NCBI RefSeq assembly: GCF_965198575.1 | Contig: NZ_OZ240671.1 | Coordinates: forward strand, 248,001 to 312,000 | Origin: Lichenicola sp965198575 | Lineage (GTDB): Bacteria; Pseudomonadota; Alphaproteobacteria; Acetobacterales; Acetobacteraceae | Direction of reading: 5' to 3' | Length of the DNA: 64,000 nucleotides | Position numbers and translations under genes: made by a program | Part shown: piece after piece, positions 17,726 to 26,808 of the stretch | Numbering within the stretch: the first letter of the stretch is position 1 | Layout of the letters: each line of letters starts with the position of its first letter | Notes under the pieces: model-generated | Seen by the model: the letters and a program-made list of their open reading frames with translations, nothing else | Told to the model about the DNA's origin: nothing | Databases searched by the model: none

Positions 17726-19189
17726 ATGGTTATTGCCTGGACCGCGGACGACCTCAAGAGGTGGCGGGCTCGCATTCGGTGGACCCAGGTCCGCGCAGCT
17801 GAGGCAACCCTCATGCACCTGCACGCCTACAAGAATCTGGAAGGCGGCGCCCGGGTGATCACCCCCCGCAATCAGCGCCTGTTCACCCTGACCGAACGCG
17901 AACACGCCAGGGCCATGTTCGCGCTCGGCGATGGCGCCGTCCGGCAGGCATACAGCACGGCCGATCGAGCGCTCGAGCGGATGATGCGCCTGGAGGCGGA
18001 TGGTCTGCTCGTCAGAAACGACGGCAGTCGGAAATTCCGATACCTGAGCCTGTTCAGCGGGATCGAGGCCGCGACTGCGGCGTTCGAACGCATAGGATCC
18101 GACGCCGTCCCTGTTGGTTTCGCGGATATCGATCCGACGGCGAACAGCGTCCTGCGTCACAGGTGGCCGGATGTGCCTCGGCTCGGCGACGTCACCACGG
18201 TGGACTGGTCGCTGCTCCGCGGACACGTCGACCTCGTTGTCGGCGGGTCGCCCTGTCAGTCGTTCTCGGTCGCCGGGAAACGGTTGGGGATCTCCGACCC
18301 GCGCGGGAACCTCGCACTTCATTTCCTGCGTGCGGTTGCCGCTATACAGCCACGGTGGGTTCTGTTCGAGAATGTGCCCGGCCTGCTGACGTCAGGAGAT
18401 GGTGATGATTACAAGGGTTTTCTTAATGAACTGCAGGTCATCGGGTATTCGTGCGCTTGGCGGATCCTGGACGCGCAACATTTCGGCGTGCCCCAGCGAC
18501 GTCGGCGGCTCTTCCTCGTTGCAGAGCATTCTCGATCCGCACGTGGACCTGAGCAGATACTCTCTCTCGGCAGAGGCGCGGAGGGGCATTCTCAGGCGCG
18601 CGGCGCGAAATGGAAGGCAGCTGCCCGACGTGCTCCGCTCGGTGCTGGAGAAATAGAGCCCGACCTCGACTGGTCGCATGCTTCCGCATGGCTCGCCGAT
18701 CATGACGGGACGAGGACGATCAGGCGACATGCGGCAAATGATGACGCTTTCTCGGCGGTGGTGGCCGCGGGCGGTCGTCCAGTCAATCCTGCCAAGGGGG
18801 CCCGGAACGCTTTGCCTCGGGATCAGGTCGCGACAGTTCCAGACGACGAACCGACATCCACGGTTTATGCGGCAGACATGCGGCACGGCACCATCGGGGC
18901 CCAGGCATCCACTTTGCAGTCGCGGCAACGTGGGGGCTGGGCTCTCAACGCCATGCCGTGCGTCGTCCACGACAGCAATGGGGAGAACATCGTCCGTCGC
19001 TTCTCGCCGCTCGAGTGCCTGCGGCTGCAAGGGTTCGACGATGACTGGTTCGACGGCCCCCGCCTCGGCGGAAAGCCGATCAACGACGGCGACCGCTACC
19101 GCCTCGTCGGTAACAGCTGGGCGGTTCCGGTCGCCGTCTGGATCCTGGAGCGCCTGCTCGCCGTGCATGTTGAGCCGCGGCCGATCTGA
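17726..19189 (+). CDS. dcm: DNA (cytosine-5-)-methyltransferase with N-terminal helix-turn-helix domain
   Basis: A 487-residue C5-cytosine methyltransferase. Residues 1-75 form an XRE-like DNA-binding segment (TADDLKRWRARIRWTQVRAAEA). The catalytic domain then carries motif I (LSLFSGIEAA, about 109-118), motif IV with the nucleophile Cys177 in GGSPCQSFS, motif VI ENVPG, motif VIII QRRRRLFLV, and motif X RLVGNSWAVPV near the end. The ~150 residues between VIII and the block FSPLECLRLQGF are the target-recognition region. The N-terminal extension matches the layout of M.SsoII-type enzymes that also act as transcription regulators. No restriction endonuclease gene is adjacent, so it is an orphan or has lost its partner. 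The target sequence cannot be read from the protein. Confidence 0.93.
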   Translation: MVIAWTADDLKRWRARIRWTQVRAAEATLMHLHAYKNLEGGARVITPRNQRLFTLTEREHARAMFALGDGAVRQAYSTADRALERMMRLEADGLLVRNDGSRKFRYLSLFSGIEAATAAFERIGSDAVPVGFADIDPTANSVLRHRWPDVPRLGDVTTVDWSLLRGHVDLVVGGSPCQSFSVAGKRLGISDPRGNLALHFLRAVAAIQPRWVLFENVPGLLTSGDGDDYKGFLNELQVIGYSCAWRILDAQHFGVPQRRRRLFLVAEHSRSARGPEQILSLGRGAEGHSQARGAKWKAAARRAPLGAGEIEPDLDWSHASAWLADHDGTRTIRRHAANDDAFSAVVAAGGRPVNPAKGARNALPRDQVATVPDDEPTSTVYAADMRHGTIGAQASTLQSRQRGGWALNAMPCVVHDSNGENIVRRFSPLECLRLQGFDDDWFDGPRLGGKPINDGDRYRLVGNSWAVPVAVWILERLLAVHVEPRPI

Positions 19190-19300
19190 TCCGTGGGGTC
19201 GTCTGGATGCGGGCAGCGGTGAGGTCGGCGGGATCACTGAGGCCGTGGTCAGACCAGGACGCGAGTGCAGTTCTCGCCAGCGCGCCGATCTGATGCGGAT

Positions 19301-20074
19301 CTACCAGATCGTATAGCCGCCGTCCGCGTACACGATGCTCCCGGTCATCAGGCTTGCTGCGTCCGAAGCGAGGAAATGCACTACCGATGCGATCTCGTGC
19401 GGCTGGCCGACACGATGCATCGGTGTGTCGGCCAGCCACTGGTCATAAAGAGCGGGCTTGGCCATGCCGAAGCGGGTCAGCGGCGTCTCGATGTAGGTCG
19501 GTGCAACCGCGTTCACGCGGACCCCGCGAGCCGCCCATTCAGCCGCCAGCGATTTCGTCAGCTGATGCACCCCTGCCTTCGACGCGTTGTAGGCTGCCTG
19601 CTGCTGTGGCCGAACGACGATCGATCCCGCCATCGATCCGATATTGACGATGACGCCCCGACCCTGCTCCAGCATGATCCGGCCGGTCTCGCGACAGCAG
19701 CGGAACACACCGTTCAGGTTCACGTCGATCTGCCGCATCCAGTCCTCGTCTCCAAGAGACTCCGCAGCAACCTCGGAGATCACGATGCCGGCGTTGCAGA
19801 CCAGGATGTCGATCTGCCGGTGTGCTGCATGCACAGCTGCGACGGCGTCGCGAACGCTGTCGCTGCGGGTGACATCGAGCACGACGCCGCTCGCTGCACC
19901 ACCGGATGCGGCGATCGCATCGACCCCAACCGCGGCTCTGGTGGCATCGAGGTCCGCCACGACGACGTGCGCCCCGGCCTCGGCAAGTGCCTGACCGCAG
20001 GCAAGGCCGATGCCGCCGCTGCCGCCGGTGATCAGGGCCACGCGGCCATCCAGCCGCAGCTTCTCGAGATACAT
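19301..20074 (-). CDS. SDR-family NAD(P)-dependent dehydrogenase (last gene of the catabolic operon)
   Basis: A 257-residue classical short-chain dehydrogenase. The cofactor motif TGGSGGIG lies at about residues 16-23, NAG at 94-96, the catalytic Ser in NIGSMAG and Tyr-Lys in YNASK near 164-168. The Asp in VVADLD after the second strand favours NAD over NADP. It follows the second dehydrogenase by 21 bp on the same strand and is the last gene of the operon that begins with the FGGY kinase at 29324. Its natural job is probably oxidation of a hydroxyl on the imported sugar or polyol. The exact substrate is not deducible. Confidence 0.85.
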   Translation of the reverse strand: MYLEKLRLDGRVALITGGSGGIGLACGQALAEAGAHVVVADLDATRAAVGVDAIAASGGAASGVVLDVTRSDSVRDAVAAVHAAHRQIDILVCNAGIVISEVAAESLGDEDWMRQIDVNLNGVFRCCRETGRIMLEQGRGVIVNIGSMAGSIVVRPQQQAAYNASKAGVHQLTKSLAAEWAARGVRVNAVAPTYIETPLTRFGMAKPALYDQWLADTPMHRVGQPHEIASVVHFLASDAASLMTGSIVYADGGYTIW

Positions 20075-20095
20075 CGCGAACTCCCGTCGGCCGGC

Positions 20096-20857
20096 TCAGC
20101 TCAGGACAATGCCGCCGCACACGTTGAGCGACTGACCGGTGACGAACGCTGAAGCGTCAGAGGCGAGGAAGCAGGCCGGCCCGACGACGTCCTCCGGCTG
20201 TCCCAGGCGGCGCAACGCGGTGACGGCAACCCATTTGTCGACATTGGACTGATCCGAGAGGTTGGTGCGGCCCATGTCGGTGACGATGATTCCGGGGCAC
20301 ACGCAATTGGCGGTGATGCCGAACTGACCGACCTCCTGCGCCAGCACGCGGGTGAAGCCCATGATCGCCGCCTTGCTGGCGGAGTAGTGCGCCTGCTCGG
20401 GGGCGCCGTGCTTGCCGCCGATAGAGGCGATGTTGACGATGCGACCGTAACCCCGCCTGCGCATATGCGGCAGCAGTGCCTGCACGACCAGGAACGTCCC
20501 CTTCGCGTTGATGTCCATCACCGCATCCCACTGCGCCTCCTGCAGGTTCTCGACGGTGTTGGCGATCAGGATCCCGGCGTTGTTCACCACGACGTCGATG
20601 TGGTCGGCCTGTGCCAGCGCCGCATCCACCATGACGTGTACGCTCCCGCGATCGCTCACGTCCGCAAACAGCGGCAGGCCGCGGCGACCGAACGTCCCGA
20701 TCTCGGTGGCGACCGCCTTGAGCTCCTCCCGCTGCCGCTCGATGTCGTTCACCACCACGTCGAAGCCGTCGCGCGCCAGGCCAAGCGCGATCGCACGGCC
20801 GATGCCGCGGCTGGCGCCGGTGACGAGGGCCACGCGGCCATTCGAAGGCTGTGTCAT
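20096..20857 (-). CDS. SDR-family dehydrogenase, acetoin/diol dehydrogenase-like
   Basis: A 253-residue classical short-chain dehydrogenase with TGASRGIG at about residues 14-21, NNAG near 92, catalytic Ser in NIASIGG and YSASK near 158-162. The Asp in VVNDIE suggests NAD use. The general style is that of diol and acetoin reductases, which suits the neighbouring acetoin-dehydrogenase-like complex, but many sugar dehydrogenases look the same. It lies 17 bp behind the transporter permease gene and 21 bp ahead of the other SDR gene. Confidence 0.85.
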   Translation of the reverse strand: MTQPSNGRVALVTGASRGIGRAIALGLARDGFDVVVNDIERQREELKAVATEIGTFGRRGLPLFADVSDRGSVHVMVDAALAQADHIDVVVNNAGILIANTVENLQEAQWDAVMDINAKGTFLVVQALLPHMRRRGYGRIVNIASIGGKHGAPEQAHYSASKAAIMGFTRVLAQEVGQFGITANCVCPGIIVTDMGRTNLSDQSNVDKWVAVTALRRLGQPEDVVGPACFLASDASAFVTGQSLNVCGGIVLS

Positions 20858-20874
20858 GTCAGGATCCTCTCGGG

Positions 20875-21861
20875 TCAGAAGAAGCGGATCTCGCCGCGCA
20901 GCACTGCAAGACTGACGGCGGCGATCATCACGACGCCACGGACCTCGTTCTGCAGGTAGAACGGCGCGCCAAGCAGGTTGAGGCCGTTATCCAGCATGCC
21001 GATGATCACCACGCCGACCAGCGTTCCCTGCACGGTGGCGCGTCCCGGTTTGAACGCCGTCATGCCGAGGAACACCGCGGTCAGGCTGTCCATCAGGTAG
21101 GGCTCACCGGCGCCAGGCTGGCCGGTGCCGAGCCGGGCGGTCAGCATGATGCCGCCCATCGTCGCACCGAGCGCGGACAGGGTCAACGCGATCAGCCGGC
21201 AGCGATTAACGTTGATGCCGGACAGCCGTGCGGCCTGGAGGTTCGAGCCGGTGGCGACCAGCGCGCGGCCGACGCGTGTCCGGTTGATCAGGATATAGAA
21301 GGCCGAGACCACGACCGCAGCAATGACGATCGGCACCGGGATCAACCCGAACAGATGCCCGGTGGCGATCAGGTAGAACGGCTTCGGGAACTCGGTGTAG
21401 ATCGAATCACCGCCGTCATAGGCATAGTTCAGCCCGAGTGCGATCGGCCCCATCGCCAGGGTGGCGATCAGCGACGGGATGCGCAGCCGGGTCACCAGCA
21501 ACCCACTGATCGCGCCGAGCACGACGCCCGCCAGGATCGCCAGCACGATGGCAAGCGCGATCGGCAGCCCGGACCACGCCATCAGCCCGGCCACCAGCAC
21601 CCCGGACAGGCCGGCGATCTGACCCACCGACAGATCGAACTCGCCGCTCGCCACCGCCACGGTGACACCGGACGAGATCACCATCAGCACCGAGATCTGC
21701 ACCAGGATGTTGCCGATATTGGCGGCGGACACGAAACGGCCGCTGGCGAGCGCGAACACCACGAAGATCAGCAGCGCCGCCCCGACGGTTCCGTAGCGAG
21801 CCGCCAGCGCGCCGTAATCGACCCGGCGCGCCACGGATGCGGACGTTGTGGTGGCAGACAT
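20875..21861 (-). CDS. Sugar ABC transporter permease (RbsC/XylH type)
   Basis: A 328-residue membrane protein of the branched-chain/ribose permease family, with about ten hydrophobic segments. The start is ATG 21861 (MSATTTSASV), which overlaps the ATPase stop as TGATG; upstream codons in the frame read as noise. The family's hallmark regions are visible: VAVASGEFDLSVGQIAGLSG near residues 70-90 and ATGSNLQAARLSGINV in the central cytoplasmic loop that touches the ATPase. It forms the channel of the importer with the ATPase and binding protein encoded just upstream. Confidence 0.92.
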   Translation of the reverse strand: MSATTTSASVARRVDYGALAARYGTVGAALLIFVVFALASGRFVSAANIGNILVQISVLMVISSGVTVAVASGEFDLSVGQIAGLSGVLVAGLMAWSGLPIALAIVLAILAGVVLGAISGLLVTRLRIPSLIATLAMGPIALGLNYAYDGGDSIYTEFPKPFYLIATGHLFGLIPVPIVIAAVVVSAFYILINRTRVGRALVATGSNLQAARLSGINVNRCRLIALTLSALGATMGGIMLTARLGTGQPGAGEPYLMDSLTAVFLGMTAFKPGRATVQGTLVGVVIIGMLDNGLNLLGAPFYLQNEVRGVVMIAAVSLAVLRGEIRFF

Positions 21862-23423
21862 CAGTTCACCTCGATGAGGAGACGATCCTCGGAAAGATCC
21901 GCACGCGGCAGGCAGGTGGCGAGGCGCCCGTGCGCAATGCAGTAGACCCGGTCGCACAGGCTGATCAGCTCGGAGAACTCGGCCGACGCGATCAGCACCG
22001 CAGCACCCTGTCGCGCGAGATCACGGATCAGCGCGTAGAGCTCGGCCTTGCTGCCGACATCGACACCCTCGGTCGGATTGTCGAGCAGCAGCACCGGCGG
22101 GTCTGCAGTCGTGCCGATGCGCGCCAGCCAGCGACCGAAGACCACCTTCTGCTGGTTGCCGCCGGAAAGTTGCAGAATCTCCTGCCCCGGGTCGCTGCAT
22201 TTCACGCGCAGCCTGGCGACGATGTCGCGCACCGCCGCCAGCGCCGATGTCGTCTGCACGAAACCATACCGGCTGATCTGCGCGAGCGAGCCCGTCAGCA
22301 CGTTCTCCTCGACCGAGAGCCCGCGGAAGATCGCCTTGCGCAGCCGGTCATCGGCGACGAGGTAGATGCCGTGATCGATCGCCTCGCCGACAGTGCGCGG
22401 CAGGCGCGAGAGGTCGGCCAGATGCACCGTTCCCGCCTCGGCCGGCCGGGTGGCACCGGCCAGGCACTCCAGCAGTTCGGTCTGTCCGGCACCGAGCACT
22501 CCGGCGACACCCACCACCTCGCCGCGCCGCACGGCGAGTTCCGGCACCTCCAGGCGGCCGATGCGCAGGCCGCGGATCGAGACCGGAGCATCCGACGCCC
22601 CCTCCCCGGCCACCGCGTGGCTTGTCCAGTCGGTCTCCTCGATCACCCGGCCGACCATCAGCCGGATGACCGCCGGCAGCGTCGTCTCGGACAGGCTGCC
22701 GTCATGTACCTTGCGGCCGTCCTTGAGCACGACGACGCGGTCGCACTGGGCGAACACCTCGTTCATGTGATGCGAGATGAACAGGATGCCGAGGCCTCGC
22801 CGTTTCAGTTCGGCGAGGAAGGCGAACAGCCGCTGAGTCTCCGCCAGGGTGAGCGAGGCGGTCGGCTCATCGAGAATGAGGATGCGCGGTTCGGACGCCA
22901 TCGCCTTCAGGATGTCGAGGATCTTGAGCTCGCCCAGGCTCAGCGTGTCGCACTCGACCGAGAGGTCGATCTGCACGCCGAAGCGATCGGCCAGCGTTTG
23001 CGCCGCCGCAGCCAGCGCCCGGCGGTCGATCAGGCCGCCGCGCAACGGCTCACGCCCGAGCATGATGTTCTCGGCGCCAGTCAGCGGCCGGATGATCGCC
23101 ACCTGCTGGTGCGCGACGGCGATCCCGGCACCGAGCGCATCGGCGACGCGGCGGAACTGCACCGCCCTGCCATTGACCTCAAGACTGCCGGTATCGGGCT
23201 GCACCGCGCCGCAGACGATCTTCACCAGCGTCGACTTGCCGGCGCCATTGGCTCCGACCAAAGCCAGCATCTCGCCCGCAGACAGCTCCATATCCACATC
23301 GGTAAGTGCTGCGGTGTCGGCGTAGCTCTTGCCGATGCCGCGCGCCCTCAGCAGCGTGCGGCCCGGCGCCGCAGCCGACGCGGGCGCCAGCTCCGCGGTC
23401 CGTTGCGCAGCACTCCCCGACAT
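21861..23423 (-). CDS. Sugar ABC transporter ATP-binding protein (RbsA/MglA type)
   Basis: A 520-residue protein with two ATPase domains in tandem, as in ribose, galactose and xylose importers. Domain 1 has Walker A GANGAGKST near residue 60 and Walker B ILILDEPTASLT. Domain 2 has a degenerate Walker A (GVLGAGQTE), a good signature LSGGNQQKVV and Walker B LLLDNPTEGVD. That pattern, one full and one altered nucleotide site, is normal for the family. The gene starts 5 bp after the binding-protein stop. Confidence 0.93.
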   Translation of the reverse strand: MSGSAAQRTAELAPASAAAPGRTLLRARGIGKSYADTAALTDVDMELSAGEMLALVGANGAGKSTLVKIVCGAVQPDTGSLEVNGRAVQFRRVADALGAGIAVAHQQVAIIRPLTGAENIMLGREPLRGGLIDRRALAAAAQTLADRFGVQIDLSVECDTLSLGELKILDILKAMASEPRILILDEPTASLTLAETQRLFAFLAELKRRGLGILFISHHMNEVFAQCDRVVVLKDGRKVHDGSLSETTLPAVIRLMVGRVIEETDWTSHAVAGEGASDAPVSIRGLRIGRLEVPELAVRRGEVVGVAGVLGAGQTELLECLAGATRPAEAGTVHLADLSRLPRTVGEAIDHGIYLVADDRLRKAIFRGLSVEENVLTGSLAQISRYGFVQTTSALAAVRDIVARLRVKCSDPGQEILQLSGGNQQKVVFGRWLARIGTTADPPVLLLDNPTEGVDVGSKAELYALIRDLARQGAAVLIASAEFSELISLCDRVYCIAHGRLATCLPRADLSEDRLLIEVN

Positions 23424-23428
23424 GCTCG

Positions 23429-24535
23429 TCAGGCCTTCATGCCGGCGAGCGCCCGATCACGGTAGATGTAGTAGAGGTCTGTCGCCTCGTAAGTCGGCTT
23501 GCCTTCGGGCGGCATGTTGATGCCGTTCACCAGCAGCGGTGCAGGGAACTCGACCGTCGGCACCGGCACCACCTCCTTGGCGTTGCGTCCCTTGCCGACG
23601 ATCTCGTTGATCAGCCAGCCGGTATAGGCGCCCCAAACCTCGAACGCCTGTGCAGTCGTGGCCTTCAGAGGATATGCCGGATCGCGCATGCGCTCTACCG
23701 CGGTCGACTGGCCGTCCGCCGACACGACGAACACCTTGTCCTGCATGTTTCGCGACTTGATGACCTCGGCCGCCGCCATGCCGGGCTCGTCCCACGGGCA
23801 CCAGATGGCGTCCAGGTCGTTGCCATACCGTGCAAGCCAGTCATTCACCACGTTCTGCGTCGTCTCGTAGAACGCGGAATACTGGATCACCCGGTCCGCC
23901 TCGAGGTTGATCCATTCGTTCTCGGTCAGCACCGCGCGCATTACCTTGCCGCGCTTCCGTGTGCCATGATGGAAATTCGCGATCACCGCGCAGATGTTGG
24001 CCTTCTGCTTGCCCTCGCCGAGCAGCCTGTCGACCATGTACTGGGTGTACTGGCCGCCCATCACCCAGTTGTTGCTGGTGATGTCGGCGATCGCCGGCGA
24101 CTGCCAGCCGCTATCCAGGCTGAAGAACGGGATCTTCGAGCTGGTGAGGTCGTCGAGCGCGCTGTGCGCCGCGGTCAGCGTGCCGTACATCACCAGGATC
24201 GCGTCGGACTTGGCGGTGATGGCGTTCTCGACCTGGCTGACCAGCGCGCCCGGATCGCCCTTGGCGTCGGTCATGTTGACCTCCCAGCTCTTGTCGAGCC
24301 CGGTCGCCTGCAGCCATTGCTGGAAGCCGGCCCAGCTGCGCTGATCGGACTGCGCCGACATCTGCTGCGCCACGACCGCAAGCTTCACCGGCTTGGTGTT
24401 GCTTTGCGCCTGGGCGGCAGTACTGCCGAACGCGAACTGCGCCAGCTGCGCTCCGCCGACCGCGGCGGCGCCGAAGCCGATGCCCTGCAGCAGGCTGCGT
24501 CTGGTCGGTTGCAGAATTCGTGAGTCGTTGCTCAT
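23429..24535 (-). CDS. Sugar ABC transporter substrate-binding protein with Tat-type signal
   Basis: A 368-residue periplasmic binding protein. ATG 24535 is chosen because GGGAGG lies nine bases upstream and the protein then begins with a twin-arginine signal, TRRSLLQG at about residues 10-17, followed by a hydrophobic core and the AQA cleavage region. The mature part is of the periplasmic-binding-protein 4 (ribose-binding) type: ILVMYGTLTAAHSALDDL and FSLDSGW in domain 1, and AIWCPWDEPGMAAAEVI in the hinge region. The aromatic residues in these loops suit stacking on a sugar or polyol. The ligand is unknown; it defines what the operon degrades. Confidence 0.92.
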   Translation of the reverse strand: MSNDSRILQPTRRSLLQGIGFGAAAVGGAQLAQFAFGSTAAQAQSNTKPVKLAVVAQQMSAQSDQRSWAGFQQWLQATGLDKSWEVNMTDAKGDPGALVSQVENAITAKSDAILVMYGTLTAAHSALDDLTSSKIPFFSLDSGWQSPAIADITSNNWVMGGQYTQYMVDRLLGEGKQKANICAVIANFHHGTRKRGKVMRAVLTENEWINLEADRVIQYSAFYETTQNVVNDWLARYGNDLDAIWCPWDEPGMAAAEVIKSRNMQDKVFVVSADGQSTAVERMRDPAYPLKATTAQAFEVWGAYTGWLINEIVGKGRNAKEVVPVPTVEFPAPLLVNGINMPPEGKPTYEATDLYYIYRDRALAGMKA

Positions 24536-24570
24536 CGTTGTGTTCCTCCCTCGATCTTCGTTTTGCTCAG

Positions 24571-25815
24571 TCAGGTGAACAAGGCTGCGACCTCCCCCGG
24601 CTGATCCCAGTGCGGCACATGCCCGGCATCCTGGATCAGGTGGATGGCGCAACGGCTGCCGGCCTGGACCACCTGGGTCCACGGGATGATGCGGTCCTGC
24701 ACCCCCCAGACGATGCGCACCGGCACGTCGAGCGCCCGCAGGTCCCCGGTGATGTCGATCTGCTGGCCGCCGTCATCGACCAGCGCGTCGGCAAGTGCTA
24801 TCAGCCGCCCACGCGAAAGCTCGGCGGCGAGCGCGTCGAGCTGCACCGGCGTGAGGGCCGTCGGGCGCACAACCAGGCGGCGCAGCAGGTGTTGCAGGGC
24901 GCCACCTGTGCGCGCCCGGACGGTGCTGCGGATGAAGTCGACGTCGATGGCGCGGTCGAGACCCGCCGGTGCCAGCAGCGTCAGCCGCCGTACCCGGGCC
25001 GGAACGCGCCGTGCCGCCCGCACGGCGATCGCACCGCCAAGGGAATGCCCGACCAGCTCGACCGGCTCGTCACCCAGAGTTTCAAGGAACTTTGAGACCG
25101 CATCGGCGGCGTCGTCGATCCCGGACACGGCCATCGTGGTATTGCCGTGACCAGGCAGGTCGATGGCGGTCAACGTCCGGCCGGCACGGGCAAGGCTGGA
25201 GGCAAGGACCGACCAGCTCTGCACATCGGCGGCAAGCCCATGCAGCAGCACGATACGCGTGTTCGAGGCGTTCGCTGGCCCCCAGTCGCGCCGCTCGAGG
25301 CGACCTCCCGGTGCGGCCGCGGACGTCGTCGGCTGCACATCCACAGCCTCGATCCGGCCACGCCGCCCGCTGCCGACCAGGCCAGCCAGCTCGATGCCCT
25401 GCTGCCGCGCCAAGCGCCGGGCCAGCGGGGTTGCGCGCACAGAGCCAAGCGGCGCGGCCTGGTGAGCCGCCTCGTGGACCTCAACCGCAACCGCCGCGGC
25501 GGCCGGGAAGGAGGCGGTCGCTGGCGCTGCTTCCGGTTCCGGTTCCGGTTCCGGCGGGGTGGCTGCGGCACCCTCGCGGCCATCCTCGTATCGGCACAGC
25601 ACGGCACCGACATCGGCATCCTCGCCGGCATCGACGAGGATCTCGGCCAGCACACCGTCAGCCAGCGCCGGCATCTCGACCACGGTCTTGTCGCTCTCGA
25701 TCTCGACCAAGGTCTCGCCACGCCGGAACGCCTCGCCCGGCTGCTTCAGCCAGGCGCTGACACGACCGGTCTCCATAGTCTCGCCGAGGCGCGGCAGGGT
25801 GAATTCGGCGATCAT
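24571..25815 (-). CDS. Acetoin-dehydrogenase-like E2: lipoyl domain plus alpha/beta hydrolase-fold acyltransferase
   Basis: A 414-residue protein built like AcoC. Residues 1-78 are a biotinyl-lipoyl domain with the attachment Lys43 in ESDKTVVEM. A Pro/Glu- and Ala-rich linker follows, then a peripheral-subunit-binding domain (ATPLARRLARQQGI). From about residue 185 there is an alpha/beta hydrolase fold with LLHGLAADVQSW, the nucleophile elbow VGHSLGGA and the terminal His in DAGHVPHW. Acetoin-type E2 subunits use this fold in place of the trimeric CAT-like acyltransferase domain. It would pass an acyl group from E1 to CoA. The start overlaps the E1-beta stop as ATGA. No E3 gene is present, so a housekeeping lipoamide dehydrogenase would have to serve. 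Confidence 0.88.
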   Translation of the reverse strand: MIAEFTLPRLGETMETGRVSAWLKQPGEAFRRGETLVEIESDKTVVEMPALADGVLAEILVDAGEDADVGAVLCRYEDGREGAAATPPEPEPEPEAAPATASFPAAAAVAVEVHEAAHQAAPLGSVRATPLARRLARQQGIELAGLVGSGRRGRIEAVDVQPTTSAAAPGGRLERRDWGPANASNTRIVLLHGLAADVQSWSVLASSLARAGRTLTAIDLPGHGNTTMAVSGIDDAADAVSKFLETLGDEPVELVGHSLGGAIAVRAARRVPARVRRLTLLAPAGLDRAIDVDFIRSTVRARTGGALQHLLRRLVVRPTALTPVQLDALAAELSRGRLIALADALVDDGGQQIDITGDLRALDVPVRIVWGVQDRIIPWTQVVQAGSRCAIHLIQDAGHVPHWDQPGEVAALFT

Positions 25816-26795
25816 CGGCGCAGCATCCGCTGCACGGTCGAGACGATCAGCTCCGGCGTCGGTATGCTGGACGCTTCGAGCGACGGCGCCACCGGGATCG
25901 GGATGTCCTCCCCCGCTAGGCGGACCACCGGATCCTCAAGATAATCGAAGCACTCTTCAGAAATGCGCGCCGCCAGTTCCGCCGCCACGCCAGCGGTCAG
26001 CGGCCCCTCGCTCACCACCACGGCACGGCCGGTGCGCTCCACGGAGGCGATGACCGTGTCCATGTCGAGCGGATTGAGCGTGCGAAGGTCGATCACTTCG
26101 AGCTCCACGCCGGATTTTGTCAGCGTCTCCGCCGCCGCGAGGGCCACATGCACCATGCGCGAATACGTCACGAGCGTCGCGTGCGAGCCGGGCCGCCGGA
26201 CAACCGCCTGACCCCAGGGGACGCCCGGCGCGTCCAGGTCTGCCATCTCCTTCCGCGTGTAGAGCGACTTGTGCTCGATGAACACCACAGGATCCGGCAG
26301 AGTCAGGCTATGACGCAGCAGATGGTAGGCGTCCTCGGCGGTCGCCGGCATCGCCAGCCGAAGCCCGGGGGTGTGCATGATCCAGGCTTCGAGGCTTTGG
26401 GAGTGCTGTGCGCCGGCGGATCGGCCCGTGCCGCCTTGCGTGCGCAACACCATCGGCACGCCGATCTGGCCGCCGAACATGTAACGGATCTTCGCGGCCT
26501 GGTTGGCGAGCTGGTCCATCACCAGCCCCAGGAAATCGACATACATCAGCTCGACAACCGGACGCAGCCCGGTCATTGCCGCCCCCACCGCGACGCCGAC
26601 GATCGCCGGCTCGCTGATCGGCGTGTCGATCAGCCGGGCAGCGCCGAACTCGGCGATCAGGTCCTTGGTGACCCCGTAGGCGCCTCCATAGGCGCCCACC
26701 TCCTCGCCGATGACGACAACCGTCTCATCCGCACGCATCGAATCCTGCAGCGCCTTTCGGAGCGCATCGCGATAGGTGATCTCGGTGCTGGCCAT
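25812..26795 (-). CDS. TPP-dependent dehydrogenase E1 beta subunit (AcoB/PdhB-like)
   Basis: A 327-residue transketolase-like beta subunit. ATG 26795 (MASTEITYRDAL) is chosen; longer upstream reading gives arginine-rich noise. Family blocks are present: VIGEEVGAYGGAYGVTKDL, DTPISEPAIVGVAVGAA with the conserved Glu that activates TPP, and the C-terminal RAVVVSEGPLTAG. It pairs with the alpha subunit encoded 13 bp upstream to form E1 of a 2-oxoacid- or acetoin-type complex that cleaves a carbonyl bond with thiamine diphosphate. Confidence 0.92.
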   Translation of the reverse strand: MASTEITYRDALRKALQDSMRADETVVVIGEEVGAYGGAYGVTKDLIAEFGAARLIDTPISEPAIVGVAVGAAMTGLRPVVELMYVDFLGLVMDQLANQAAKIRYMFGGQIGVPMVLRTQGGTGRSAGAQHSQSLEAWIMHTPGLRLAMPATAEDAYHLLRHSLTLPDPVVFIEHKSLYTRKEMADLDAPGVPWGQAVVRRPGSHATLVTYSRMVHVALAAAETLTKSGVELEVIDLRTLNPLDMDTVIASVERTGRAVVVSEGPLTAGVAAELAARISEECFDYLEDPVVRLAGEDIPIPVAPSLEASSIPTPELIVSTVQRMLRR

Positions 26796-26808
26796 GCTGG
26801 TGATCCGT

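Noticed and set aside
20851..25944. Long rightward frames opposite the transporter and E2 genes
   Set aside because: They are antisense shadows typical of GC-rich coding DNA; the leftward strand carries complete, recognisable enzymes.
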